Shown here one piece after another: positions 53,264 through 62,703 of a DNA stretch of 64,000 nucleotides (its first letter is position 1; each line of letters begins with the position of its first letter). The DNA is from BJGV01 sp964196335 (GTDB lineage: Bacteria > Pseudomonadota > Gammaproteobacteria > Burkholderiales > Nitrosomonadaceae): NCBI GenBank assembly GCA_965238155.1, contig OZ250175.1, forward strand, positions 1,984,001 to 2,048,000, given 5' to 3'. The translations under genes were made by a program, and so were the position numbers. A model generated the notes under the pieces. The model was not told where the DNA came from, did no database searches, and saw only the letters and a program-made list of their open reading frames with translations.

Positions 53264-53498
53264 CGTATAAATCATTGTTATAGAATAGTTATTCAGAACC
53301 CGACATGGATTCGAACTTGTCTCGGAACTTCCGGGACTTACCCCGGATGCGTCCTGTTGTTGTGGGGTGCTGAGACCGGTCAGGCGCGGCAACCGGTCGG
53401 CTGATATCGGATAAGTCTCTTGTGCCGGTTTTGGTGGTACAACAAAACCAGCATTGATCGGTGATGGAATAGAATATTGAGTGGGTCCGGGCCGGCGG
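53264..53498. other. Island edge between tRNA-Ser and recombinase, with inverted repeats
   Basis: 235 bases without a gene. GGTTTTG-(9)-CAAAACC at 53427-53449 is a dyad that could be an attachment-type site or the terminator of the minus-strand recombinase gene. ACCGGT occurs twice 17 bases apart near 53376-53398. No direct repeat of the tRNA 3' end was recognised. Confidence 0.4.
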
Positions 53499-55244
53499 TC
53501 AGCCGGTTCCGAGGAGGGCGTGTTGGTCTTCCCAGGCGACGGGGAGCCGTACCTCGTTTACGAGGCGCTTCGCGGTCAGTTCGATGGGATGGCGGTCGTG
53601 CAGGATGGCCCTGACGATGTCCGGTGCCAGGAAGCTGAGTCGCAGGATCCGGGTGAAGTAGGATCCGCCGACGCCGGCCTCGGCGGCAAGTTTTGCTATC
53701 GTTTTTCCGTGATTACGCATCACCATCGCATGGTATTGATGGGCTTGGGCAAGCACCCGGTGCAGGCTGTGGTCGGGCGTGCGGCGTACGTCACCATCCG
53801 CGCCGTCGATGAGGAACCTGGTCTCCATGCCGGTACGCCTGAGCCGGGCGGGAACGGAGACTGTGATTGTCGGCTCGTTTGCCTTACCAGGTGGTATTTG
53901 GTCGCGCGGGTTCCAACCGTCATTGAGGATGGTGAGGAGCCGGCGGGGCAGAATTCGGATCTCAAGCGTCTCCCGCATGAGGTCGATACGGTTGACAAGG
54001 CTCGTGAGGATGGCTCGTTTCCCGGACGGACCGATCCCGTCCCAGCGCTCGGCAAGACCGGAGGCGCGGGTGACAGTGCCGGTACGCTCGTTGACCTCGG
54101 CGATATGCTGTTCGATCGCGCCGTACAAATCGGTCTGGTTCGTCAGAAACTGCCGCAGGCGATCTTCGACCAAGCGTTCGAGGTCGCCGGCCGGCACGCG
54201 ACGTCCGCGCGGTGCGTCGCATCGGCTTTCCCTGACCAGCCCTTGCGAGACGTAATAGCGGTAGCGGGTGCCCTTCTTGTTGGTATGGCTTGGTATCATC
54301 CGCTCGCCGGTATCGTCGTAGAGTAGTCCGGCCAGCAGGCTCGGCTGCGATGCTCTGGTCCCGTTCGCACGGTCGACGCGGTTTCCCGTGAGTTTGCACT
54401 GCACCTCGTTCCAGAGCGATTCGTCGACGATTGCGTCATGCAGACCGGGGTAACATACCTCTTTGTGCACGATCTTGCCGCGATAGATACGGTTCTGTAG
54501 CATCAGATAGAGTGCACCGCGGGCAAGCGGCTTGCCGCCCGTGGTGCGCCCGAACCGATCAACCCGGGCCTTGCTGACGATGCCGTTGCACTCAAGCGAT
54601 TCCTTAAGGATCCGGACCGACCCGAGTTCAGCGTAATGCCGGTAGATTTGCCGGACCATCTCGGCCTCGGCTTCGTTGACCACCAGCTTCCGGTCTTTCA
54701 CGTCATAGCCGAGCGGCGGCAGACCGCCCATCCACATGCCCTTCTTCTTGGAAGCCGCGATTTTATCGCGGATGCGCTCGCTGGTGACCTCCCGTTCGAA
54801 CTGGGCAAAGCTGAGCAGCATATTGAGGGTCAATCGGCCCATGGACGTGGTGGTATTGAACTGCTGGGTAACCGAGACGAACGATACTCCCATCCGGTCA
54901 AACACCTCGACGATCCTGGCGAAATCACCGAGCGAACGGGTGAGCCGGTCAACTTTGTAGACCACCACCGTATCGATCCGACCGGCTTCGATATCTTCCA
55001 GAAGACACTTCAGGGCCGGCCGTTCCAGGGTCGCGCCCGAGATCCCGCCATCGTCATACATCTCGGGCAGGCAGATCCAGCCCTCGTGTTTCTGGCTGAG
55101 GATGCAGGCTTCACAGGACTCGCGCTGGGCGTCAAGCGAGTTAAAATCCTGCTCCAGCCCTTCCTCATGGGATTTGCGCGTATAGATTGCACAGCGGGGT
55201 GCAATCCTGGGTACGGACGTCTTTCCGTTCTTCCCCTTACGCAT
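53499..55244 (-). CDS. Large serine recombinase, intact (tRNA-Ser side)
   Basis: The frame is open from 55262 (TTG). I favour ATG 55244, which gives 581 residues and an 8-base overlap with DUF2924. The N-terminal resolvase domain has CAIYTRKSHEEGLEQDFNSL (catalytic Ser in YTRKS), DTVVVYKVDRLTRSLGDFAR and SFAQFEREVTSERIRDKIAA. The recombinase domain and zinc-ribbon region (GLLYDDTGERMIPSHTNKKG) follow. The C-terminal HTH-like part (LAAEAGVGGSYFTRILRLSF, LAPDIVRAILHDRHPIELTA) matches island integrases of this group. It would move the right-hand island. Its GC is far above the core genes. Confidence 0.92.
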   Translation of the reverse strand: MRKGKNGKTSVPRIAPRCAIYTRKSHEEGLEQDFNSLDAQRESCEACILSQKHEGWICLPEMYDDGGISGATLERPALKCLLEDIEAGRIDTVVVYKVDRLTRSLGDFARIVEVFDRMGVSFVSVTQQFNTTTSMGRLTLNMLLSFAQFEREVTSERIRDKIAASKKKGMWMGGLPPLGYDVKDRKLVVNEAEAEMVRQIYRHYAELGSVRILKESLECNGIVSKARVDRFGRTTGGKPLARGALYLMLQNRIYRGKIVHKEVCYPGLHDAIVDESLWNEVQCKLTGNRVDRANGTRASQPSLLAGLLYDDTGERMIPSHTNKKGTRYRYYVSQGLVRESRCDAPRGRRVPAGDLERLVEDRLRQFLTNQTDLYGAIEQHIAEVNERTGTVTRASGLAERWDGIGPSGKRAILTSLVNRIDLMRETLEIRILPRRLLTILNDGWNPRDQIPPGKANEPTITVSVPARLRRTGMETRFLIDGADGDVRRTPDHSLHRVLAQAHQYHAMVMRNHGKTIAKLAAEAGVGGSYFTRILRLSFLAPDIVRAILHDRHPIELTAKRLVNEVRLPVAWEDQHALLGTG

Positions 55245-55773
55245 CGCCCGCTCTGGTATCAACTTGCTGTCCGGCCTTCCCGTTGAGTCCGAAGAAACGT
55301 GGCCCCGACCAGTGGGTGCCGGTAATCCCGCGTGCGATCGCCGATAGTGACCGCCACTGCCGGCCCTTCCATTCGAAGCCGTCCTCGGTGACGATCACGG
55401 TGTGAGCCTCACCGCACCATTCACGGATCAGCTTCGCTCCTGGTTTGAGACGGGCGACCCGGTTACGGGTCACATCGCCGTCCCGTCCCATGGTATTTGC
55501 CAGATCTGCGAGACGGCGTCTGGTTGCCGTGCTATGACCACCCCGGACCTGTTCCTGCATCTTCCGGGCGACGCCGAGTATGAGTAGATCGCGTGCCACC
55601 CGCTTCGGCGGGTACACACGATAAAGCCGCTGCCACGCGGAACGAAGGGTCGCATAATCCATCTCCGTGAGCACCTGAAGCTCGACGGGTACGACATCTT
55701 CAGAGACGGCGTCACGGCGTCGGCCGCTGGCGGGCGCGGGATGTTTTGCGGTGTGGATTTCCGTATCCGGCAT
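55237..55773 (-). CDS. DUF2924 protein, recombinase partner (intact)
   Basis: The 178-residue protein reads VELQVLTEMDYATLRSAWQR, LYRVYPPKRVARDLLILGVA, LKPGAKLIREWCGEAHTVIV and WRSLSAIARGITGTHWSGPR, FFGLNG. The W/Y-xxLRxxW..L and GTHWSGPRFFGL ends define DUF2924. Family genes nearly always precede a serine recombinase, as here, with overlapping ends. The role is unknown, perhaps DNA-binding or directionality. Codons 1-71 lie in the inverted repeat and the rest is unique to this side. Confidence 0.88.
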   Translation of the reverse strand: MPDTEIHTAKHPAPASGRRRDAVSEDVVPVELQVLTEMDYATLRSAWQRLYRVYPPKRVARDLLILGVARKMQEQVRGGHSTATRRRLADLANTMGRDGDVTRNRVARLKPGAKLIREWCGEAHTVIVTEDGFEWKGRQWRSLSAIARGITGTHWSGPRFFGLNGKAGQQVDTRAGDA

Positions 55774-55986
55774 AGCTTATGTTTCCTTTCTTGTCAGAGG
55801 TTTACCTGGTCATGAGGTGGCTCTCCGCCTCGTGACCTGACGACAGTACCGCTTCCCTGCGGGCAAAAGTCAAGTCAACACCTGTGGTTCATACCATAAA
55901 CCGGCCGCCGGACCGATACCTGCACATTCGGACTGGTGGATGTTGTCGTTGTGACATTGTCCGGCGGTCCGGGACAGGAAAGCAGC

Positions 55987-56784
55987 TCATCGCACTTCAA
56001 ATTCGATACAAGTGTACTGATAACCGTTTCCGGACCGGTCAGAATACCAGCTCTCAACAGCGGGGTAACGCTCGTTCCATACGGTTCCGACGGCTTGATG
56101 TGATGAACAGGCCCCGTCATTTCCATGGTTTTTCCGCGCCTGTGAACCCTCCGGCAATTCATCACCAAAGGCGTAGCGTACCATGAAAGGGGCTGAGTCG
56201 CTTTTGCACGCCCAGAGAATGAACCCGTCGCGGGAGACCACAAACGCTATGGGTTTTGTACTTAACCGGACATAGCGCAGAGCACTCGCCTGCAACGAGC
56301 AGTCAAAGCGATTGCCCATCTCACACAGCGTATCCGTATTCCAGGTGCTATGTGCAAACTCTTTACGGATCAGGTTTGCCGGCATGAGTAGCCAGGAGGC
56401 AAAAATGTTCGCTTCGGTTTCAATCCCGTCACGAAAATCGTTCAGTGTTTCCTCACTGTCCCCGAAACAATCCCGAAGCTCCCGATGGCACATAAAATGT
56501 CCCAGTTCATGGGCAAGGGTGAAACGCTGACGCCTTGTGTTCCGGATCTTTTCATTGAGAAGAATGGCCCATCTCCGGGTACCCCGGGTGCGCACCAATG
56601 CGCCCTCAAGGCTGTCAAAATGGTTTCGGTCAATCACCAGTGTATCTGAAAAGCTGCTGGTCAGAATCGCACCGTCAATCAAAGCCTCAATATCAAGCGG
56701 ATAGCGGTTTGGTCCGAATTTCTGCCAGAGTGAGCTGAGGCGGATGGCCTCTTTGATCGGGTTAGTCGTTTTTTTCGCTGTCAA
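55987..56784 (-). CDS. ImmA/IrrE-type metallopeptidase, right-arm copy
   Basis: Identical to 35975-36772, with the HELGH motif and the ETEANIFASWLLMP ligand helix. TTG is the likely start and the gene overlaps the XRE gene by 23 bases. Here the pair stands next to an intact recombinase, so this copy is the one that could still control excision of an element. Confidence 0.85.
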   Translation of the reverse strand: MTAKKTTNPIKEAIRLSSLWQKFGPNRYPLDIEALIDGAILTSSFSDTLVIDRNHFDSLEGALVRTRGTRRWAILLNEKIRNTRRQRFTLAHELGHFMCHRELRDCFGDSEETLNDFRDGIETEANIFASWLLMPANLIRKEFAHSTWNTDTLCEMGNRFDCSLQASALRYVRLSTKPIAFVVSRDGFILWACKSDSAPFMVRYAFGDELPEGSQARKNHGNDGACSSHQAVGTVWNERYPAVESWYSDRSGNGYQYTCIEFEVR

Positions 56785-57091
56785 AACCGGAAACGATCCT
56801 GTCGATATAACGCTTGTCGTTCTCCGGGAGCCTTTTGAACTTTCTGAAAAAAGCCTCTTCAAGCTGCACTTCGGACGGCTCATCCACCTGGTCATCTAAA
56901 AAGAAATCCGGTGATTCGCCCAGGTAATGTGCAATTTTTAAGAGAAGTGCAGCGGAGGGCACGGCCTTCTGCTTGTTCTCAAGCTGCCAGACATACGCTT
57001 TCGAGCTGCCAATTGCCTCAGCCAGCTCTTCCAGCGTACGGTTCCTGCCGGTCCGGATCTTCCTGAGCTTTTCGCCGAATTTCTCAGACAT
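56762..57091 (-). CDS. XRE-family regulator, right-arm copy
   Basis: Identical to 35668-35997. Two identical repressor copies in one genome would give full cross-control of both islands: the same operator (57144-57160) lies before both methyltransferase copies. Confidence 0.85.
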   Translation of the reverse strand: MSEKFGEKLRKIRTGRNRTLEELAEAIGSSKAYVWQLENKQKAVPSAALLLKIAHYLGESPDFFLDDQVDEPSEVQLEEAFFRKFKRLPENDKRYIDRIVSGFDSEKND

Positions 57092-57143
57092 GGAATTTCA
57101 TCTGTAGCGCCTCCTTGACACAAGTATAGCGATCGATGTATAA

Positions 57144-57160
57144 ATTGCAAGTATTGCAAT
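57144..57160. promoter_or_regulatory. Operator-like palindrome, right-arm copy
   Basis: Mirror of 35599-35615 (ATTGCAA-GTA-TTGCAAT on this strand). Confidence 0.6.
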
Positions 57161-57196
57161 AGATATACTTTTATAAACTTAACGTATGGAGGCAAA

Positions 57197-58504
57197 ATGC
57201 CGGACACTGTTATCGAATCTCACCCCGTTGCCTCATTGAAGCCCCGGAACCGGAACGCCCGCACCCATTCCAAAAAACAGTTGCGCCAGATTGCGGAGAG
57301 TATCCGCACCTTTGGCTTTACCAATCCGGTGTTGATTGACGAGGAGAGTTCAATCCTGGCGGGTCATGGTCGTGTGGCAGCGGCCAGACTGGCGGGGATG
57401 ACAGACGTACCTTGTGTGCGGCTGGAATACCTGACACCGGAGCAAAAACTGGCTTACGTTCTGGCGGACAACAAGCTGGCACTGAACGCCGGTTGGGATG
57501 AGGATCTGCTGGCAGAAGAGCTGGGTGACCTGCTGGCGCTCGATCCGGACTTTGACATCGGGGTCACTGGTTTTTCGATTCCGGAAATCGATTTGTTAAT
57601 CGAAGGGCTCGCCCCGGAAGAGCCGGGCGATCCGGCAGAGGATGTGCTGCCCCGGGCAGAGGACGTGCCGGACCGGTGTCATCCCGGCGATCTCTGGCAG
57701 TTGGGCGCACACCGCTTAATTTGCGGAGATGCGCTCGATACGGAGACGGTCGCACTTCTGATGGACGGGGAGAACGCGCGGATGGTGTTTACCGACCCGC
57801 CTTATAATGTACCGGTCAACGGGCATGTCAGCGGTTCGGGTAAAATCAGGCATCGTGAGTTTGCGATGGCGTGCGGTGAGATGTCATCAGAGGCATTTAC
57901 CGCCTTTCTGTCCCAGGCCTTCCGTAATCTTACCGAATACAGCCTTAACGGATCCATCCACTTTATCTGCATGGACTGGCGTCACATTAAGGAGATAACA
58001 GCGGCCGGAAACACGATCTACACGGAGCTCAAGAACCTGATTGTCTGGGTCAAGGACAATGGCGGCATGGGCACTTTCTACCGCTCGCGTCACGAACTGA
58101 TCTTTGCCTTCAAGAACGGGGCAGCTCCGCACGTCAACAGTTTTGAGCTGGGTCAGCACGGACGCTATCGCACCAACGTCTGGCAATACCGGGGCGTTAA
58201 TACGTTTCGGACCGGGCGCATGGAAGAGTTGGCGATGCATCCGACCGTCAAGCCGGTACAGATGATTGCTGATGCAATCAAAGATGTATCAGGCCGTGAT
58301 GAGATTGTCCTGGATCTCTTTGCCGGTTCCGGCTCCACCCTGATTGCGGCGCACAAGACGGGTCGGCGCGGCTTTCTGTGTGAACTTGATGTACGCTATT
58401 GCGATAGAATTCTCGCGCGCTGGGAAGCATATGCAAAAGATGATGCGACACGCTTAGTCTGCGGGGATGCTGTGCCTTTGAACTACGGGGAGGCAACCCG
58501 ATGA
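57197..58504 (+). CDS. ParB-domain / DNA methyltransferase fusion, right-arm copy
   Basis: Identical 435-residue protein to 34255-35562: the ParB-like domain (AGHGRVAAARL), DPPY and FAGSGS motifs are all kept. A ribosome site (GGAGG) lies before ATG 57197. The gene is divergent from the XRE gene and is followed by DUF5681 with a four-base overlap. Confidence 0.92.
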   Translation: MPDTVIESHPVASLKPRNRNARTHSKKQLRQIAESIRTFGFTNPVLIDEESSILAGHGRVAAARLAGMTDVPCVRLEYLTPEQKLAYVLADNKLALNAGWDEDLLAEELGDLLALDPDFDIGVTGFSIPEIDLLIEGLAPEEPGDPAEDVLPRAEDVPDRCHPGDLWQLGAHRLICGDALDTETVALLMDGENARMVFTDPPYNVPVNGHVSGSGKIRHREFAMACGEMSSEAFTAFLSQAFRNLTEYSLNGSIHFICMDWRHIKEITAAGNTIYTELKNLIVWVKDNGGMGTFYRSRHELIFAFKNGAAPHVNSFELGQHGRYRTNVWQYRGVNTFRTGRMEELAMHPTVKPVQMIADAIKDVSGRDEIVLDLFAGSGSTLIAAHKTGRRGFLCELDVRYCDRILARWEAYAKDDATRLVCGDAVPLNYGEATR

Positions 58505-59241
58505 CGAAGTTCAGACATACGGACACCAAACCATTCATGCATCGGCCGGAGTCGCTGGCCTTTGAGACCGGCTATGGTAAGCCGCCACAAGGGAGCCGCT
58601 TTCAGCCGGGTCAGTCCGGCAACCCCGGTGGCCGGCCAAAGGGTGCAAAAAACAAGATTCCGGCTCTGAACGGAGGGCGGCTGAAGGATATTATCATGGA
58701 AGAAGCCAATCGTACAATTTCGGTGCGCGACGGGGAGAAAAACGTCACGATGCCGATGGTACGGACGGTTATCCGGTCGCTAGTGGTGAGTGCGGACAAA
58801 GGAAACTCCCGGGCACAACGTTTGTTCACCGGGCTGCTGTACACGACTGAGCGTGAGCAAGCCGCACAGGAATATGCTTTACTGGATGCGGTGATCGGCT
58901 ACAAAGTCGATTGGGAACGGGAGCTGGAACGCCGTGCGCGTTTAGGAATCGAAGCCCCCGAGCCGTTTCCGCATCCTGACCAGATCATCGTGGATTTGCG
59001 CGGTGACGGTGGCATAACCATCAAAGGGCCGATGACGAAGCAGGAAAAAACAGAGATTGATGAAGAAATTGACAGTGTCAGGCGGGCGAAAGTGACCATC
59101 GAGGCAGGGCTGGAAGATCTTCAGGGGAAACCGGGCGGGGCGCGAAGTGATAAAACCAGGAAACGCCTGCAAAACAGAATCCGCTTATTCGAGCGCATTC
59201 TCCACAAAATCAGGACAAGACTGTCGGATCTGGAATATTAG
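58501..59241 (+). CDS. DUF5681 domain protein, right-arm copy
   Basis: Identical to 33518-34258. Ends with SDLEY-stop, followed by non-coding DNA with a 14-bp inverted repeat and then the mini-CRISPR array instead of the terminase gene usually found with this family in phages. Confidence 0.8.
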   Translation: MTKFRHTDTKPFMHRPESLAFETGYGKPPQGSRFQPGQSGNPGGRPKGAKNKIPALNGGRLKDIIMEEANRTISVRDGEKNVTMPMVRTVIRSLVVSADKGNSRAQRLFTGLLYTTEREQAAQEYALLDAVIGYKVDWERELERRARLGIEAPEPFPHPDQIIVDLRGDGGITIKGPMTKQEKTEIDEEIDSVRRAKVTIEAGLEDLQGKPGGARSDKTRKRLQNRIRLFERILHKIRTRLSDLEY

Positions 59242-59699
59242 AATCTGGTTCAAAACTCATGACGTCATCCTGAGTAAATATCCGCATCCATTTTACCCTC
59301 AGCAAGATGCCAAAGTATTCGCCCATTTGCGCTGCTGCCATTGATTGTAGAAGCGGCAGCCGAAAATCGAAGAGAATATATAGTCGGTGCAAAACAGAAG
59401 TACGTCACTTTCTTCTTTTAGTATATCTTTTTTGATCAAAATCTGGCGCTGAGCAGCCACTCCTTCCGGGATGCCGGATGTTGTATACAGCCCGGCATCC
59501 CGGAACGGACAGGACGGGTGTCCGCGTCGCACCGGAGCGTTACTATTTTCTCGTCCCAGAGACCGCGGGGCGTAAGTCCGTTGCCATTGTCGTCCCACAG
59601 ACCCAGGTGCATCGACGTTGCCAGAAGGCGGGACCTATCGTGAGACGGGCGGTGCAACCGACTCCGGCGTAAGTCCCGCCGGGTACGGGCCATCGTTGA
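59242..59699. other. Non-coding stretch with perfect 14-bp inverted repeat (59464-59505), right-arm copy
   Basis: Mirror of 33060-33517. TTCCGGGATGCCGG and its complement flank 14 bases. No gene is recognised. Confidence 0.5.
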
Positions 59700-59847
59700 T
59701 TTCTAAGCTGCCTGTGCGGCAGTGAACCTGTTTTGCCGGTCTTTCCGATCCCGGATTTCTTTCTAAGCTGCCTGTGCGGCAGTGAACATCGGTTATCTGC
59801 GCATGAAGCCTGTTAATAATTTCTAAGCTGCCTGTGCGGCAGTGAAC
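59700..59847 (-). CRISPR. Orphan type I-F mini-CRISPR array, right-arm copy
   Basis: Three 28-base repeats (here beginning TTTCTAAGCTGCCTGTGCGG) and the same two 32-base spacers as 32912-33059, inverted. Because the arrays are identical, both spacers are present twice in the genome. Confidence 0.95.
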
Positions 59848-60768
59848 ACTGGGTTCTGCCGTCCTGACTGAATAGTATTTTGTAATGGCATTCACCCGCT
59901 ACAATCCGGGAGAAAGGTGCAAAAGAGAGATCGCTTCTCCTGCTGGAATCCACATAACGGCCCGGGCTGTGAGTGTATTGAAAAGAATGTCAGAGTATTC
60001 CTGTTTACTCTGGTCTTCAGGTTACTTAGGATGGGAGACAGAAGACCCCGGAGTGCAAATGTTGCAAAGTCGGACAGGATGACAATACATTGAATTCGTA
60101 AGGGATCCGGGCGTACGGCGGGAAGCGTGTCAACAAGTCATTTAGGTTGATATAAAACGGATAGGTCTGTGTTTAATTTCGTTGCGGGGACCATCGTACG
60201 GATAGTCGGGAGTCCCTACATGTTCGGGGTGTTAAACCCATTCCTTGGGAGAATGATGTAATCAACTCATGACTTCTCTCTGTTCAATCAAGCTGATAAG
60301 CATCCTTTTATGATGCAACGCTTCCGGGGCGACGGACTTGCTCAGGTTAGTTTAACACCAGGGTAAAGCCCTCATCACTTGTCATCACGTTATCAATAAA
60401 AAATTGACCATCCGGATTAATTGTGATCTGGGCTAAGGTGTAACGCCCAACCCGGACGCCGCAGATTGATATAGCCACTATCGACCACACGATGGCATAG
60501 GACTGGAAACATCAATGTGTGTGCTATTATCAACAGTTCATGCAGGCGCCTGATTTGTCTCACAGGTACTGCCTGACATAAAAGCGGCGCAGAATACACC
60601 AATGTATGGTAGTGTTACACACTATGGAAATAGAGGCGTTATATTTAGATGAAAATAACTTCTAAGCAACCTGTCCAAGTACCACGGGGTACGCAGGCAA
60701 GACATAGACACGATAAACAACTTTAGATTACGCAGAACACCAGCTGGCATCTGAACGGAGAAAATAAA
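59848..60768. other. Non-coding upstream region of autotransporter copy 3
   Basis: Mirror of 31991-32911. Holds the hepT 3' remnant next to the array, the pxpA fragment at 60402-60458 and the autotransporter ribosome site (CGGAGAAAATAAA just before ATG 60769). Confidence 0.5.
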
Positions 60769-62703
60769 ATGGTAAAACGGCAACATATTCAATACAGTGC
60801 CTCATACATTACTATATTAACCGCCTGTATGCTCGCCTCGCCTGTGGCCGCCCAATCAATTACCATTGCCGAAGGAGAGACTCGATCGGAGACGGTTTCA
60901 TCGGGTGATCCTGATGCTCGTATCACCAACAGCGGCACCATAACAGGGGGGAGTGCCGGCATTTTCTCATCCGGCTCCGGCGCGAGCCTCACCAATGAGG
61001 CGGGCGGCACCATCTCAACGTCAGGTGAGGGGTCTCACGGTATTTTCTCGCAGGGTGCTATGGCAAATATTACCAATGTCCTTAGCGGCTCAATCTCAAC
61101 CACAGGGTTTCAGGCTTTTGGTATTTTCTCAAACGGCTCTGACGTGACCATCACCCATAGCGGTGAAATCTCAGCCACAGGAGACGATTCTGACGGTATT
61201 TCCTCGGAGGGTGATAACGCGGCCATCAGCAACAGCGGCACCATCTCAACGACAGGAGTCAGATCCCGCGGTATTTTCTCAAACGGCTCCGGCGCGACCA
61301 TCACCCATAGCGGTGAAATCTCAGCCACAGGAGACGATTCTGACGGTATTTCCTCGGAGGGTGATAACGCGGCCATCAGCAACAGCGGCACCATCTCAAC
61401 GACAGGAGTCAGATCCCGCGGTATTTTCTCGTCCGGCTCTGGCGCGAGCCTCACCAATGAGGCGGGCGGCACCATCTCAACGACAGGAGGAGGCGCCTCT
61501 CACGGCATTTCCTCGGAGGGTGATAACGCGGCCATCAGCAACAGCGGCACAATCACAACGACAGGAGGCAGCTCCAGCGGTATTTTCTCGCAGGGTTCTG
61601 GCGCGATCATCACCAACCGCGGCACAATAGAGGGCAGGAATTACGGAATTTTCTCGGAGGGTTCTGGCGCGATCATCACCAACCGCGGCACAATAGAGGG
61701 CAGGAATTACGGAATTTTCTCGACTGCTGATAGCGTAACGATCAACAACATAGGAACAACAATATCGACGGGGAATAATTCTGAGACTATTTTCTCGAGT
61801 GGTTCTAACGCGATCATCACCAACAGCGGTATGGTAACGGCGACGGGGTTTATGGGTACAGGCATTTTTTCAAGGGGCGATAACGCGAGGATCACCAATG
61901 AGGCGGGCGGCACCATCACGGCGACGAATCACGGCATTTTCTCGAATGGTGGCGCTAACTTGACCATCAACAACAGCGGCACAATCACGGCGACGAATAT
62001 CGGTATTTACTCAAGTAATGGTGCTGACGAGACCATCACCAACAGCGGAACAATCACGGCGACGGGACCCAGGGGCCGGGGTATTTTATTGACTGGTAGT
62101 AACGCGATGATCACCAACAGCGGCACCATAACAGGGGGGAGTGCCGGCATTTTCTCATCCGGCTCCGGCGCGAGCCTCACCAATGAGGCGGGCGGCACCA
62201 TAAAAACGAGCGGGGATGACTCCAGCGGTATTTTCTCAAACGGCACTGACGCGATCATCACCAACAGAGGCACAATAACGTCGGGGGGAATTCATTCTGA
62301 GGGTATTTACTCGGATGCTCCTAACGCGATGATCCGCAACAGCGGCACAATCACGGCGACGAATATCGGTATTTACTCAAGTAATGGTGCTGACGAGACC
62401 ATCACCAACAGCGGAACAATCACGGCGACGGGACCCAGGGGCCGGGGTATTTTATTGACTGGTAGTAACGCGATGATCACCAACAGCGGCACCATAACAG
62501 GGGGGAGTGCCGGCATTTTCTCATCCGGCTCCGGCGCGAGCCTCACCAATGAGGCGGGCGGCACCATCTCAACGTCAGGTGAGGGGTCTCACGGCATTGC
62601 CGCGAATGCCGATAACGTAAAGACTACCAACAGCGGCACCATCTCAACCACAGGGGATGGTGCGCACGGTATGTTTGCGGAAGGGGGGGGAGTCGGGGTA
62701 TGA
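60769..62703 (+). CDS. Autotransporter passenger segment, copy 3
   Basis: Identical 644 residues to 30056-31990, from the signal peptide (MVKRQHIQYSASYITILTAC) through the ITNSGTI...GIFS repeats to GGGVGV-stop. The G8 run at 62683-62690 again leaves the barrel out of frame. Both complete copies are therefore in the same 'off' state in this sequence. Confidence 0.85.
   Translation: MVKRQHIQYSASYITILTACMLASPVAAQSITIAEGETRSETVSSGDPDARITNSGTITGGSAGIFSSGSGASLTNEAGGTISTSGEGSHGIFSQGAMANITNVLSGSISTTGFQAFGIFSNGSDVTITHSGEISATGDDSDGISSEGDNAAISNSGTISTTGVRSRGIFSNGSGATITHSGEISATGDDSDGISSEGDNAAISNSGTISTTGVRSRGIFSSGSGASLTNEAGGTISTTGGGASHGISSEGDNAAISNSGTITTTGGSSSGIFSQGSGAIITNRGTIEGRNYGIFSEGSGAIITNRGTIEGRNYGIFSTADSVTINNIGTTISTGNNSETIFSSGSNAIITNSGMVTATGFMGTGIFSRGDNARITNEAGGTITATNHGIFSNGGANLTINNSGTITATNIGIYSSNGADETITNSGTITATGPRGRGILLTGSNAMITNSGTITGGSAGIFSSGSGASLTNEAGGTIKTSGDDSSGIFSNGTDAIITNRGTITSGGIHSEGIYSDAPNAMIRNSGTITATNIGIYSSNGADETITNSGTITATGPRGRGILLTGSNAMITNSGTITGGSAGIFSSGSGASLTNEAGGTISTSGEGSHGIAANADNVKTTNSGTISTTGDGAHGMFAEGGGVGV
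62683..62690 (+). promoter_or_regulatory. G8 homopolymer switch, copy 3
   Basis: GCGGAA-G8-AGTCGGGGTATGATT. Same length as in copies 1 and 2. Confidence 0.75.

Noticed and set aside
53481..54326. 281-residue plus-strand frame opposite the serine recombinase
   Set aside because: High-GC antisense shadow of a well-defined recombinase.
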